Shown here piece after piece: positions 1 to 5,027 of a stretch of 5,027 nucleotides of DNA. Source of the DNA: Syntrophomonadaceae bacterium (GTDB lineage: Bacteria; Bacillota; Dethiobacteria; DTU022). Position 1 is the first letter of the stretch. The number at the start of each line of letters is the position of its first letter. Location of the stretch: NCBI GenBank assembly GCA_007119335.1, contig SKPU01000166.1, positions 1 through 5,027 of the forward strand. The letters are read 5' to 3'. The notes beneath the pieces are model-generated. The model was not told the DNA's origin. It did not search any database and saw nothing but the letters and a program-made list of their open reading frames with translations. A program made the position numbers and the translations under genes.

Positions 1-1
1 C

Positions 2-979
2 TTCAACGAAGAGTACGGTGGCACTGGTGACGGCTACCTGCCTTACGTAATCGCCGTTGAAGAAATTTCAAGAGCCTGCGCCTCGACCGGTATCACCTAC
101 GCGGCTCACTGTTCAATCGGCACCGGACCGATCTATCAGTTCGGCACTGAAGAGCAAAAGCAAGCATGGGTCATTCCCTGTGCAAGAGGTGAAATACTTG
201 CTGCTTTCGGTCTGACCGAGCCTGATGCCGGATCCGATGCCGGGGGGACTAAGACCTCTGCAGTATTAAAGAGTGGCACATGGGTCATTAACGGCAATAA
301 GTGTTTTATCACCAATGCTACCCACTGTGGAGTGGCCATAATTACTGCGGTCACAGAACCCGGCCAGGGAGCGAAAGGGATCAGCTCCTTTATTGTTCCC
401 CAGGGAACACCCGGTTTCACAGTATCTCCTCCTTACGAAAAGATGGGTCTTAAAGCATCAGATACCGCAGAAATCAATCTCGATGACGTGCATATACCGG
501 AAAGCAATTTGCTGGGAAAGCGTGGTGAAGGATTTAAACAATTTATGAAAACTTTAGACGCAGGCCGGATCAGCATCGGCGCTTTGTCAGTGGGGATTGC
601 ACAGGCATCCTTAGATGCTGCCCTGGCTTATGCCAAAGAACGCAAACAGTTTGGGCAGTCCATCTCGAAGTTCCAGGCGATCCAGTTTAAACTTTCTGAC
701 ATGGCCACTTCGATAGAAATGGCCAGGCTGGGTATTTACCGGGCAGCCTGGTTAAAGGATCAGGGCCACCCCTTTACCCGGGAATCAGCGATGGCCAAGC
801 TTTTTGCTTCCGAAATAGCAGTGAAAGCAGCGCTGGAAGCAATTCAGATCTTCGGCGGTTACGGTTATATAAAAGAATATCCGGTCGAACGCTACCTGCG
901 TGACGCCAAGTTGATGGAAATCGGGGAAGGCACCTCGGAAATTCAACGCCTGGTTATCGCCAGGCAGTTGGGATGCTAA
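2..979 (+). CDS. Acyl-CoA dehydrogenase, 5'-truncated by window edge
   Basis: This flavoenzyme would oxidise an acyl-CoA to the 2,3-enoyl-CoA, passing electrons to an electron-transfer flavoprotein in the cytoplasm. The frame is open from base 2 and gives 325 residues. The family is usually about 380 long, so roughly the first 55 are outside the window. Visible family landmarks, numbered in this fragment, are EEYGG (3-7), the FAD/substrate segment FGLTEPDAGSDAGG (69-82), the ERKQFGQ helix segment (213-219), FGGYGYIKEYPVERYLRDAK (284-303) and the C-terminal IGEGTSEIQR (307-316). Glu309 sits where short- and medium-chain members have the catalytic base, so the enzyme looks active. A gap of 56 bases leads to the first thiolase gene, so co-transcription is likely. 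Chain length or branching specificity cannot be read from sequence. The true start is not visible; the internal GTG at 332 is not a start. Confidence 0.95.
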   Translation, partial: FNEEYGGTGDGYLPYVIAVEEISRACASTGITYAAHCSIGTGPIYQFGTEEQKQAWVIPCARGEILAAFGLTEPDAGSDAGGTKTSAVLKSGTWVINGNKCFITNATHCGVAIITAVTEPGQGAKGISSFIVPQGTPGFTVSPPYEKMGLKASDTAEINLDDVHIPESNLLGKRGEGFKQFMKTLDAGRISIGALSVGIAQASLDAALAYAKERKQFGQSISKFQAIQFKLSDMATSIEMARLGIYRAAWLKDQGHPFTRESAMAKLFASEIAVKAALEAIQIFGGYGYIKEYPVERYLRDAKLMEIGEGTSEIQRLVIARQLGC

Positions 980-1035
980 AAGTGTTTTTAATCGGTAAGT
1001 CCATTATTATTATTTTAAGGAGGGATTGATTAAGG

Positions 1036-2199
1036 ATGAGTAAAAGAGTTGCTATAGTCGGCATTGGTTACTCCGGTTTCAGGTCTACTTCCGGGGATCT
1101 TTCTTACCGGGAAATGATCTTTGAAGCCGCCACCAAATGCTACAAAGATGCCGGGGGCATTCACCCCCAGTCGATCGACTCTTTTGTCGCTTCATCGGAA
1201 GACTTTATGGAAGGGATCAGCATTGCCGACGAATATGTGCCCGACCAGCTGGGAGCTGTTTTAAAACCGGTGCAGAGCATAGGCGGAGACAGCCTGCAGG
1301 GCCTGGCTTCGGCCCTGATGCAGATTAAAACCGGTCAGCACGATGTAGTTGCTGCTTCAGCCTTCTCAAAGGTTTCTAACCTGTCCCACTACGAGCATGT
1401 TGTCGCTTACGCCACTGATCCCGCCTACATCCGGCCCCTGCATGAAAACCCTTACTTCATTGCTGGTTTGGAAATGAATCGCTATCTTTACGAGACCGGC
1501 ACCACCAGGGAACAGTGCGCTCAGGTGGTGGTCAAAAATAAGTACAATGCGCTGAACAACCCCCATGCAGTTTATGGGGCCAGGATAAGCATTGAGGATA
1601 TCACAGGCGCCGCACCTTTGAGTGAACCGCTTGGTGTTTTTGATGTCAGCGGCCATATTGATGGTTCAATCGTGCTGATACTGGCATCGGAGGATAAAGC
1701 CCGGGAGCTGACCGATCACCCGATCTGGATCAAAGGGATCGGCTGGGCTACCGATACTCCAAATTTAGACTCCCGCACCGACGGACTGGGCAGAGCTATC
1801 TATGCCGAGCTGGCCGGTCAAAAAGCATATCAGATGGCCGGAATCAGCGCTCCCTTTAATGAAATAGACTTTGCGGAAATTGATGACACCTTCTCCTACA
1901 AAGAACTGCAGCATATCGAAGCCTTAAAGCTGTGCGGACCGGGAGAAGCCGGAGAACTGCTTGCGCTCGGCTCATTCAATCCTGGCGGAGATTTCCCGGT
2001 TAATGTTTCAGGTGGCAGCCTGGGGGCCGGTTGCCTGCACGAAGCAAATGGCCTGCAGCGTGTTTTGGAGACTGTCCTGCAGCTGCGCGGTGAAGCCGGT
2101 ACAAGACAGCTTGCCGGTGTGGAAACCGGTCTGGCTTTTGCCTGGCGCGGAATACCGACCGCAACCGGCTCAGCGATAATATTAAGCAGCAGGCTTTAA
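1036..2199 (+). CDS. Thiolase-fold protein A lacking catalytic cysteines
   Basis: This 387-residue protein is of the SCP-x/lipid-transfer-protein type of thiolase. The start is supported by AAGGAGGG (1017-1024), although the 11-base spacing is slightly long. Family marks are the N-terminal RVAIVGIGYSGF (4-15), EMNRY (146-150), the NKYNALNNPHA segment (168-178) and SGG (325-327). The usual catalytic residues are not seen. Where thiolases have CxSG, this protein has SLQG with Ser86. The GHP loop becomes GCLHEANG (332-339), and the C-terminal Cys region reads AWRG (369-372). It is therefore unlikely to be a classical acetyl-transferring thiolase. It could be a retro-aldolase like Ltp2, or a structural partner of the next gene product, to which it is clearly paralogous. 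The two downstream DUF35 proteins suggest a thiolase/DUF35 complex in the cytoplasm. The fold assignment is firm; the reaction is inference. Confidence 0.9.
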   Translation: MSKRVAIVGIGYSGFRSTSGDLSYREMIFEAATKCYKDAGGIHPQSIDSFVASSEDFMEGISIADEYVPDQLGAVLKPVQSIGGDSLQGLASALMQIKTGQHDVVAASAFSKVSNLSHYEHVVAYATDPAYIRPLHENPYFIAGLEMNRYLYETGTTREQCAQVVVKNKYNALNNPHAVYGARISIEDITGAAPLSEPLGVFDVSGHIDGSIVLILASEDKARELTDHPIWIKGIGWATDTPNLDSRTDGLGRAIYAELAGQKAYQMAGISAPFNEIDFAEIDDTFSYKELQHIEALKLCGPGEAGELLALGSFNPGGDFPVNVSGGSLGAGCLHEANGLQRVLETVLQLRGEAGTRQLAGVETGLAFAWRGIPTATGSAIILSSRL

Positions 2200-2226
2200 A
2201 CTTTTATCCAAATGGAGGGTTGAACA

Positions 2227-3384
2227 ATGAGAAAAGTAGCTATGGTAGGAGCTGGCATGACCAGGTTTGTGCGCCGGGCCCTGGAAACACCTAAAGAGCT
2301 TTCGTACGAAGCAGCTAAAATAGCTTTAGATAGCAGCGGTCTTAGCCTGGATGATCTAGACTGCGTCGCTCACGGTACCGCACCGGATGCTTTCGACGGC
2401 ATCCATCAGAACGGAGAATATATGGTCGATGGCTCCGGAGGTTGGAACAAACCGACCATGCGGGTCTATGTCGGCGGTGGAACCGGGGTGCATGCTATAG
2501 TGCACGGCTGGCATCATGTCGCCTCCGGATTATTTGATACCTGCCTGGTAGTCTGTGAAGAAAAAATGTCCAGTGCAATGCCTCATGCCCAGGGTTTTTT
2601 TCTCACTATCTTCGATTCTATTACCGAGCGGGCTTTAGAGCCTAACCTGCTCTGGATTTTTGCCCTGGAAATGAACCGCTACATGGAACGCTACGGCTAT
2701 ACCAAGGAAGACATGGCCCTGGCGGCGGTAAACAATAAAACAAATGGCCTCAATCACCCCGCTTCACAATTCTCTGATCAGGTTACCGTGGATGATGTGA
2801 TTAATTCTGAAATGTTGGCTTACCCGGTCAGCCGCTTAGATGTCAGCCCGGTATCTGACGGCGCTGCTGCTGTTTTACTGGCTGCTGAACCTGTTGCCAG
2901 GCGCCTGACCGACAAGCCGGTCTGGATTGAAGGAGTGGGCTGGTCTCTTGATACCGCTTACTGGGCAACCAGAGATTTGTCCTACCCCCGCTATCTAGAT
3001 CAGGCAGCACGGATGGCTTACGAAATGGCCGGGATCAGGGAACCGGCGAAACAAATAGATATTGCCGAGCCCTACGATCCTTTCGACTATAAAGCGCTGC
3101 ACCATATGGAAGGCCTACAGTTATCTCCCCGGGGCAGGACTGTAGAACTGCTGCGCGACGGGCACTTTGCAAAAGACGGCAACCTGCCGATGTGCCCCTC
3201 CGGAGGCCTGCTCGGAGTAGGCAACCCAATCTCCGCGGCAGGAACAATGAAAGTTTGCGAACTGTTCTGGCAGCTGCGCGGTGAAGCAGACCAGCGCCAG
3301 GTTCCCGGCAATCCGCGCTTAGGGGTGGCCCAGGCCTGGGGAGACTTAATGCAGGTCAGTTCAGTTGTAGTAGCCGGAATATAA
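2227..3384 (+). CDS. Thiolase-fold protein B, paralogue of A, cysteine-less
   Basis: This 385-residue SCP-x-type thiolase homologue lies 27 bases after protein A, with GGAGGG (2214-2219) 7 bases before the ATG. Marks are KVAMVGAGMTRF (3-14), EMNRYMERYGYTKEDMA (148-164), NNKTNGLNHPAS (169-180), SPVSDGAAAVLL (207-218) and PSGGLLGVGNP (324-334). The N-terminal nucleophile motif reads GGTG (84-87), so Gly84 replaces Cys. GHP becomes GNP (332-334), and the C-terminal Cys region reads AWGD (370-373). The segment EPYDPFDYKALHHME (281-295) matches the E-x-YD-x-F pattern of SCP-x and Ltp2-like proteins, which protein A has only as EIDDTFSY. That makes B the better candidate for the catalytic subunit. 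Thiolase-fold aldolases without the cysteine are known from steroid side-chain degradation, where they need a DUF35 partner. An A/B heteromer is likely, but this is inference. Confidence 0.9.
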   Translation: MRKVAMVGAGMTRFVRRALETPKELSYEAAKIALDSSGLSLDDLDCVAHGTAPDAFDGIHQNGEYMVDGSGGWNKPTMRVYVGGGTGVHAIVHGWHHVASGLFDTCLVVCEEKMSSAMPHAQGFFLTIFDSITERALEPNLLWIFALEMNRYMERYGYTKEDMALAAVNNKTNGLNHPASQFSDQVTVDDVINSEMLAYPVSRLDVSPVSDGAAAVLLAAEPVARRLTDKPVWIEGVGWSLDTAYWATRDLSYPRYLDQAARMAYEMAGIREPAKQIDIAEPYDPFDYKALHHMEGLQLSPRGRTVELLRDGHFAKDGNLPMCPSGGLLGVGNPISAAGTMKVCELFWQLRGEADQRQVPGNPRLGVAQAWGDLMQVSSVVVAGI

Positions 3385-3438
3385 GGTTAGATAATTGTTG
3401 ATAAAAGCGAAGACTGATTCATAAAGGAGGTTATCCGG

Positions 3439-3954
3439 ATGGATGAAAAAATAAAGGTTTCCGGCGGCACAGGACTATCATCGAAAGATATCAGCTCGGG
3501 GAAAATATTTATGACCGAAGACAGTTTGGATTGTGCCTATGCCTGGGATACAGGAGTAGCTATAAATCGCTATCTCTCTGAATTAAAAAAGGCCAGAATC
3601 ATTGGCACCAAATGCAGAAAGTGCAAGCGGGTTATGCTGCCTCCACGCCTGTTCTGCGAACTTTGTTTTATCCCCAGCAATGAATGGGTTTACCTGCAGG
3701 ACAGCGGGGTGGTGAATACTTTTTCAATCTGCTATGTCCACTGGGATGCCAGCCGAATCGGAGAGGGCGAAAAACCACATTTGCCGGCGGTCATTGAAAT
3801 TGACGGAGCCTCGCAGGGCATGGGTATTATGCACCTGCTTGGTGAGGTTGAGCCAAAACATATCAAAACCGGTATGAAAGTCCAAGCAGTCTGGAAGCCG
3901 GAAAGTGAGCGTGAAGGCTCAATAACCGACATCAAATACTTTAAACCACTTTAA
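3439..3954 (+). CDS. DUF35 zinc-ribbon/OB-fold protein 1 (thiolase partner)
   Basis: This 171-residue protein is of the DUF35 (YgfJ/BbsA-like OB-fold) family. These proteins bind thiolase-fold enzymes, sit near the acyl-CoA site and are needed for activity or complex assembly. The rubredoxin-like zinc ribbon is intact: Cys59, Cys62, Cys73 and Cys76 form CRKC and CELC. The OB fold follows (about 85-165), with a strongly charged KPESEREG stretch and the tail IKYFKPL. A preceding helix, INRYLSELKKARIIGTKC (42-59), is normal for the family. The first 40 or so residues are a longer, polar leader than usual. The start is well supported by AAAGGAGG (3423-3430), spaced 8 bases. The protein has no fused MaoC-type hydratase domain, unlike ChsH2 of steroid degraders. 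Its stop codon overlaps the ribosome binding site of the next gene. Confidence 0.9.
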   Translation: MDEKIKVSGGTGLSSKDISSGKIFMTEDSLDCAYAWDTGVAINRYLSELKKARIIGTKCRKCKRVMLPPRLFCELCFIPSNEWVYLQDSGVVNTFSICYVHWDASRIGEGEKPHLPAVIEIDGASQGMGIMHLLGEVEPKHIKTGMKVQAVWKPESEREGSITDIKYFKPL

Positions 3955-3960
3955 AGGAGG
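3952..3960 (+). promoter_or_regulatory. Ribosome binding site overlapping upstream stop codon
   Basis: TAAAGGAGG combines the stop codon of the first DUF35 gene (3952-3954) with a near-ideal Shine-Dalgarno sequence, AAGGAGG (3954-3960). The spacing is 4 bases to the ATG at 3965 and 7 bases to the ATG at 3968, which favours the second. The overlap suggests coupled translation of the two DUF35 genes. Such strong sites are typical of Firmicutes. Confidence 0.8.
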
Positions 3961-3964
3961 ATTA

Positions 3965-4450
3965 ATGATGGGTATACTGGAACGGATCACCAGAAATATT
4001 GATAACCGCTGCTGGGACCCCGGCGTTAAAGCCTTCCCGGTGAAGAACAGATATACTGCAGGGGTGGCCGGTCAGAAATTTTTTGAAGAAATTAAGGAAA
4101 ACGGCAAATTTTATGGTTCCAGATGCGAAGATTGCGAGATAACTTACCTCCCCGCCCGCATTTACTGTGAACGCTGCTTTGCCCGCCTGGAAGAGGATAA
4201 CTGGATCGATGTGGGCACAGAAGGAACTGTTTACTCCTATACAGTAATGCATCAAACCAAAAGCGGCGATCACAAAGAAGTTCCTTCACTGATCGCAGCG
4301 GTAAAAATTGCTGACAGCTTATTGATCCACCGCCTGGGTGAGTGTCAGCCTGACGATATCCAAATTGGCCTGCCGGTCAAAGCAAAATTAAAACCGAAGG
4401 ATAAAAGGCAGGGCGGAATCGAAGACATCGAGTACTTCAAACCGCTGTAA
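3965..4450 (+). CDS. DUF35 zinc-ribbon/OB-fold protein 2, paralogue of 1
   Basis: This is the second DUF35 protein, 161 residues from the first ATG. Cys54, Cys57, Cys68 and Cys71 form the zinc ribbon (CEDC and CERC). The OB fold follows, with the conserved order TEGTVYSYTVMHQ (89-101), an IAAVKI strand, HRLGEC, a basic KAKLKPKDKRQGG patch and the tail IEDIEYFKPL. The tail nearly repeats that of the upstream paralogue, IKYFKPL. The N-terminus is different, with WDPGVKAFPVKNRY (17-30) ahead of the FFEEIKENGKFYGSRC helix. Two ATGs are adjacent (3965 and 3968). The second is 7 bases from the ribosome binding site and may be the real start. The gap to the previous gene is 10 bases, so the two are probably translationally coupled and made in matched amounts. 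It is expected to bind one or both of the thiolase-like proteins. Confidence 0.9.
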   Translation: MMGILERITRNIDNRCWDPGVKAFPVKNRYTAGVAGQKFFEEIKENGKFYGSRCEDCEITYLPARIYCERCFARLEEDNWIDVGTEGTVYSYTVMHQTKSGDHKEVPSLIAAVKIADSLLIHRLGECQPDDIQIGLPVKAKLKPKDKRQGGIEDIEYFKPL

Positions 4451-4461
4451 ATGAAATAAAT

Positions 4462-4492
4462 AACCCCGGCAGCATTATTACCTGTCGGGGTT
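4462..4492 (+). terminator. Bidirectional rho-independent terminator
   Basis: AACCCCGGCAG (4462-4472) pairs with CTGTCGGGGTT (4482-4492), with one G-T wobble and a 9-base loop. On the + strand a T-rich run follows (TTTAATAATTT). On the minus strand the same stem is followed by ATTTATTTCATTT. It lies 11 bases after the last DUF35 gene and also downstream of the convergent minus-strand gene, so it probably serves both. Confidence 0.85.
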
Positions 4493-4509
4493 TAATAATT
4501 TAAAGTAAC

Positions 4510-4620
4510 TTTGGAAGCCAGCAGCGGGCTGGTTCTCCTAATTTTCCGGCAACCCATAAAGAGGCTTTAAGCTAAAACTCTCAAAACCATTGAGTATACA
4601 GGAGTTAAGCCCGTTTTTTG
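4510..4620. other. Structured non-coding stretch between convergent genes
   Basis: No coding frame is convincing here, but inverted repeats are dense. AGCCAGC (4516-4522) pairs with GCTGGTT (4528-4534). GCTGG (4528-4532) can alternatively pair with CCGGC (4546-4550). CTCAA (4580-4584) pairs with TTGAG (4590-4594). GCTAAAACTC (4571-4580) pairs imperfectly with GAGTTAAGC (4602-4610), after which comes CCGTTTTTTG, a terminator-like end for + strand transcripts. The block could be a second terminator, a dispersed intergenic repeat, or a structured RNA. I do not recognise it as a named riboswitch class. Confidence 0.4.
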
Positions 4621-4655
4621 CTTTCTAGAGCATTTTTCTATTTGCCATTTTAAGA

Positions 4656-4669
4656 CTGGCTGCAGCCAG
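4656..4669. repeat. Perfect 14-bp palindrome
   Basis: CTGGCTGCAGCCAG is its own reverse complement. It lies inside the minus-strand reading frame, where it encodes Leu-Ala-Ala-Ala-Ser, so it may simply be a coding coincidence of alanine codons rather than a binding site. Confidence 0.5.
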
Positions 4670-4703
4670 CATCAGCAGCATCCCTACCGATAGATACGCT
4701 ATC

Positions 4704-4728
4704 GTGACACCGTCAGAACGACTGTCAC
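4704..4728. repeat. Inverted repeats at the sequence join
   Basis: GTGACA (4704-4709) and TGTCAC (4723-4728) form a perfect 6-bp inverted repeat. Just before it, CGATAG (4688-4693) pairs with CTATCG (4699-4704). Both lie at the point where the bacterial-looking frame fades. They could mark the end of an inserted element, a hairpin that caused an assembly switch, or chance. Confidence 0.35.
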
Positions 4729-4739
4729 TCGAGGGGCGT

Positions 4740-4750
4740 GCTTTTTATCC
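4740..4750 (+). promoter_or_regulatory. Archaeal-type TATA box before a leaderless ORF
   Basis: GCTTTTTATCC is centred about 25 bases before the ATG at 4770, and no Shine-Dalgarno sequence lies between. That arrangement is common for leaderless haloarchaeal genes, where transcription starts at or next to the start codon. It contrasts with every other gene start in the window, all of which have strong AAGGAGG-type sites. Confidence 0.45.
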
Positions 4751-4769
4751 GTGACCGAGGGTTGCGGTC

Positions 4770-5027
4770 ATGGTCGGCACGAAACGCTGTCTGAACTGTG
4801 AGGAACCGGTGAGCACGTCGTTCGCGCGCGTTTATGACGAGCGGCGATGAAGTGTACGCCTGTCCGAGTTGCGAAACCTGGGAAGCGATCAACCACGGGG
4901 CAGCGACTTCCGAGACAGCCGACGGCACCGCCACGACGTCAGCCAGAGACGAGGATGGTGAGGAACCGCTGACGCTCGAGGAACTCCTAGAGAAGCACCA
5001 GACGGTGAGTTGCGAAGGTGGGCCAAC
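4770..5027 (+). pseudogene. Haloarchaeal-type small zinc-finger protein, frameshifted and cut by window edge
   Basis: From the ATG at 4770 the frame reads MVGTKRCLNCEEPVSTSFAR and then reaches a TGA at 4848-4850 after 26 codons. The +1 frame continues without a stop to the window end, with DEVYACPSCETWEAINHG (from 4846) and then a Glu/Asp-rich tail including LTLEELLEKHQ. Joining the two gives CxxC - V - FARVY - CxxC. This is the pattern of small haloarchaeal zinc-finger proteins of the kind now grouped as DUF7563, which I recall from general knowledge. One extra base between about 4834 and 4845 explains the break, either as a real frameshift or as a sequencing error. GC content, acidity and promoter type all differ from the rest of the window. 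The function of such proteins is unknown; nucleic-acid or protein binding is plausible. Confidence 0.5.

Larger units (their letters stand above)
4625..4744 (-). pseudogene. C-terminal end of a membrane protein, cut at sequence join
   Basis: On the minus strand an open frame of 39 codons ends with TAG at 4625-4627. Its last part reads VTIAYLSVGMLLMLAAASL, a hydrophobic helix long enough to span a membrane, followed by the basic tail KMANRKML. This is what the C-terminus of a transporter permease or similar integral membrane protein looks like, with the tail in the cytoplasm. It converges on the thiolase/DUF35 operon and shares its terminator. Going upstream on the minus strand, residues beyond GVT (forward position about 4708) become polar and Ser/Arg-rich, and a stop appears at 4745-4747. 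The gene therefore seems interrupted at roughly 4705-4715, where haloarchaeal-looking DNA starts. The protein family cannot be named from this short piece. Confidence 0.55.

Noticed and set aside
136..420. Minus-strand ORF of 94 codons
   Set aside because: It lies entirely opposite the conserved acyl-CoA dehydrogenase frame and shows no domain character.
332..979. GTG at 332 as the start of a short acyl-CoA dehydrogenase
   Set aside because: The same frame is open back to base 2 and carries conserved family motifs upstream of 332, so the gene simply runs off the window edge.
3395..3423. Internal promoter before the first DUF35 gene (TTGTTG, 17 bases, TTCATA)
   Set aside because: The -10 match is poor and the gene is within an evident operon with a 54-base gap; too weak to claim.
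3962..4273. Minus-strand ORF of 103 codons
   Set aside because: It is antisense to the second DUF35 gene, whose zinc ribbon and ribosome binding site are clear; no family resemblance on the minus strand.
4546..4555. CCGGCAACCC as part of a SAM-I riboswitch
   Set aside because: The short string resembles a SAM-I segment, but the rest of that aptamer consensus is absent and no downstream + strand gene in the bacterial part is positioned for control.
4725..4934. Minus-strand ORF of 69 codons in the GC-rich tail
   Set aside because: It overlaps the CxxC-encoding + strand frames; long antisense frames are expected in GC-rich haloarchaeal-like DNA.
4834..5027. ATG at 4834 as an independent start (MTSGDEVYACPSC)
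   Set aside because: It would leave the first CxxC half (4770-4847) unexplained, and no promoter or ribosome binding site precedes it. A frameshift in one gene is simpler.
1..5027. CRISPR array, tRNA, rRNA or transposase
   Set aside because: No regularly spaced direct repeats, no recognisable RNA gene and no transposase-like protein were seen on either strand.

Overview
The window reads as two unlike pieces of DNA. Positions 1 to about 4700 look like a mid-GC, Gram-positive anaerobe of the Firmicutes (Clostridia) type. Every complete gene there has a strong AAGGAGG-class ribosome binding site, the genes are tightly packed on the + strand, and a rho-independent terminator closes the cluster. 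From about 4705 to the end the DNA is visibly richer in G and C. It carries a TATA-like box about 25 bases before an ATG, and it encodes a short acidic zinc-finger protein of haloarchaeal flavour. The join is therefore either a chimeric assembly (for example from a saline-lake metagenome) or a real insertion of archaeal DNA.

Layout of the Firmicutes-like part: the 3' end of an acyl-CoA dehydrogenase gene (2-979), two diverged thiolase-fold genes in tandem (1036-2199 and 2227-3384), and two diverged DUF35/OB-fold zinc-ribbon genes in tandem (3439-3954 and 3965-4450). Gaps are 10 to 56 bases, so this is very probably one operon, and its upstream end lies outside the window. A bidirectional terminator hairpin follows (4462-4492), then a structured, non-coding stretch (about 4510-4620). 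On the minus strand comes the last part of a convergent membrane-protein gene (stop at 4625-4627), which is cut off at the join.

The main point of interest is the thiolase/DUF35 set. Thiolases that need a DUF35 partner are known: BbsB with BbsA in anaerobic toluene degradation, the archaeal thiolase/HMG-CoA synthase complex, and the steroid side-chain aldolase Ltp2 with ChsH2. Here both the thiolase and its partner are present as paralogous pairs. By motif reading, both thiolase-like proteins lack the nucleophilic cysteine, the GHP histidine and the C-terminal cysteine of ordinary thiolases. That argues against classical thiolysis. It points to a heteromeric CoA-thioester lyase, possibly a retro-aldolase like Ltp2, acting after the acyl-CoA dehydrogenase on a branched or otherwise blocked acyl-CoA. 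The substrate cannot be read from this window, and no hydratase is present in it.
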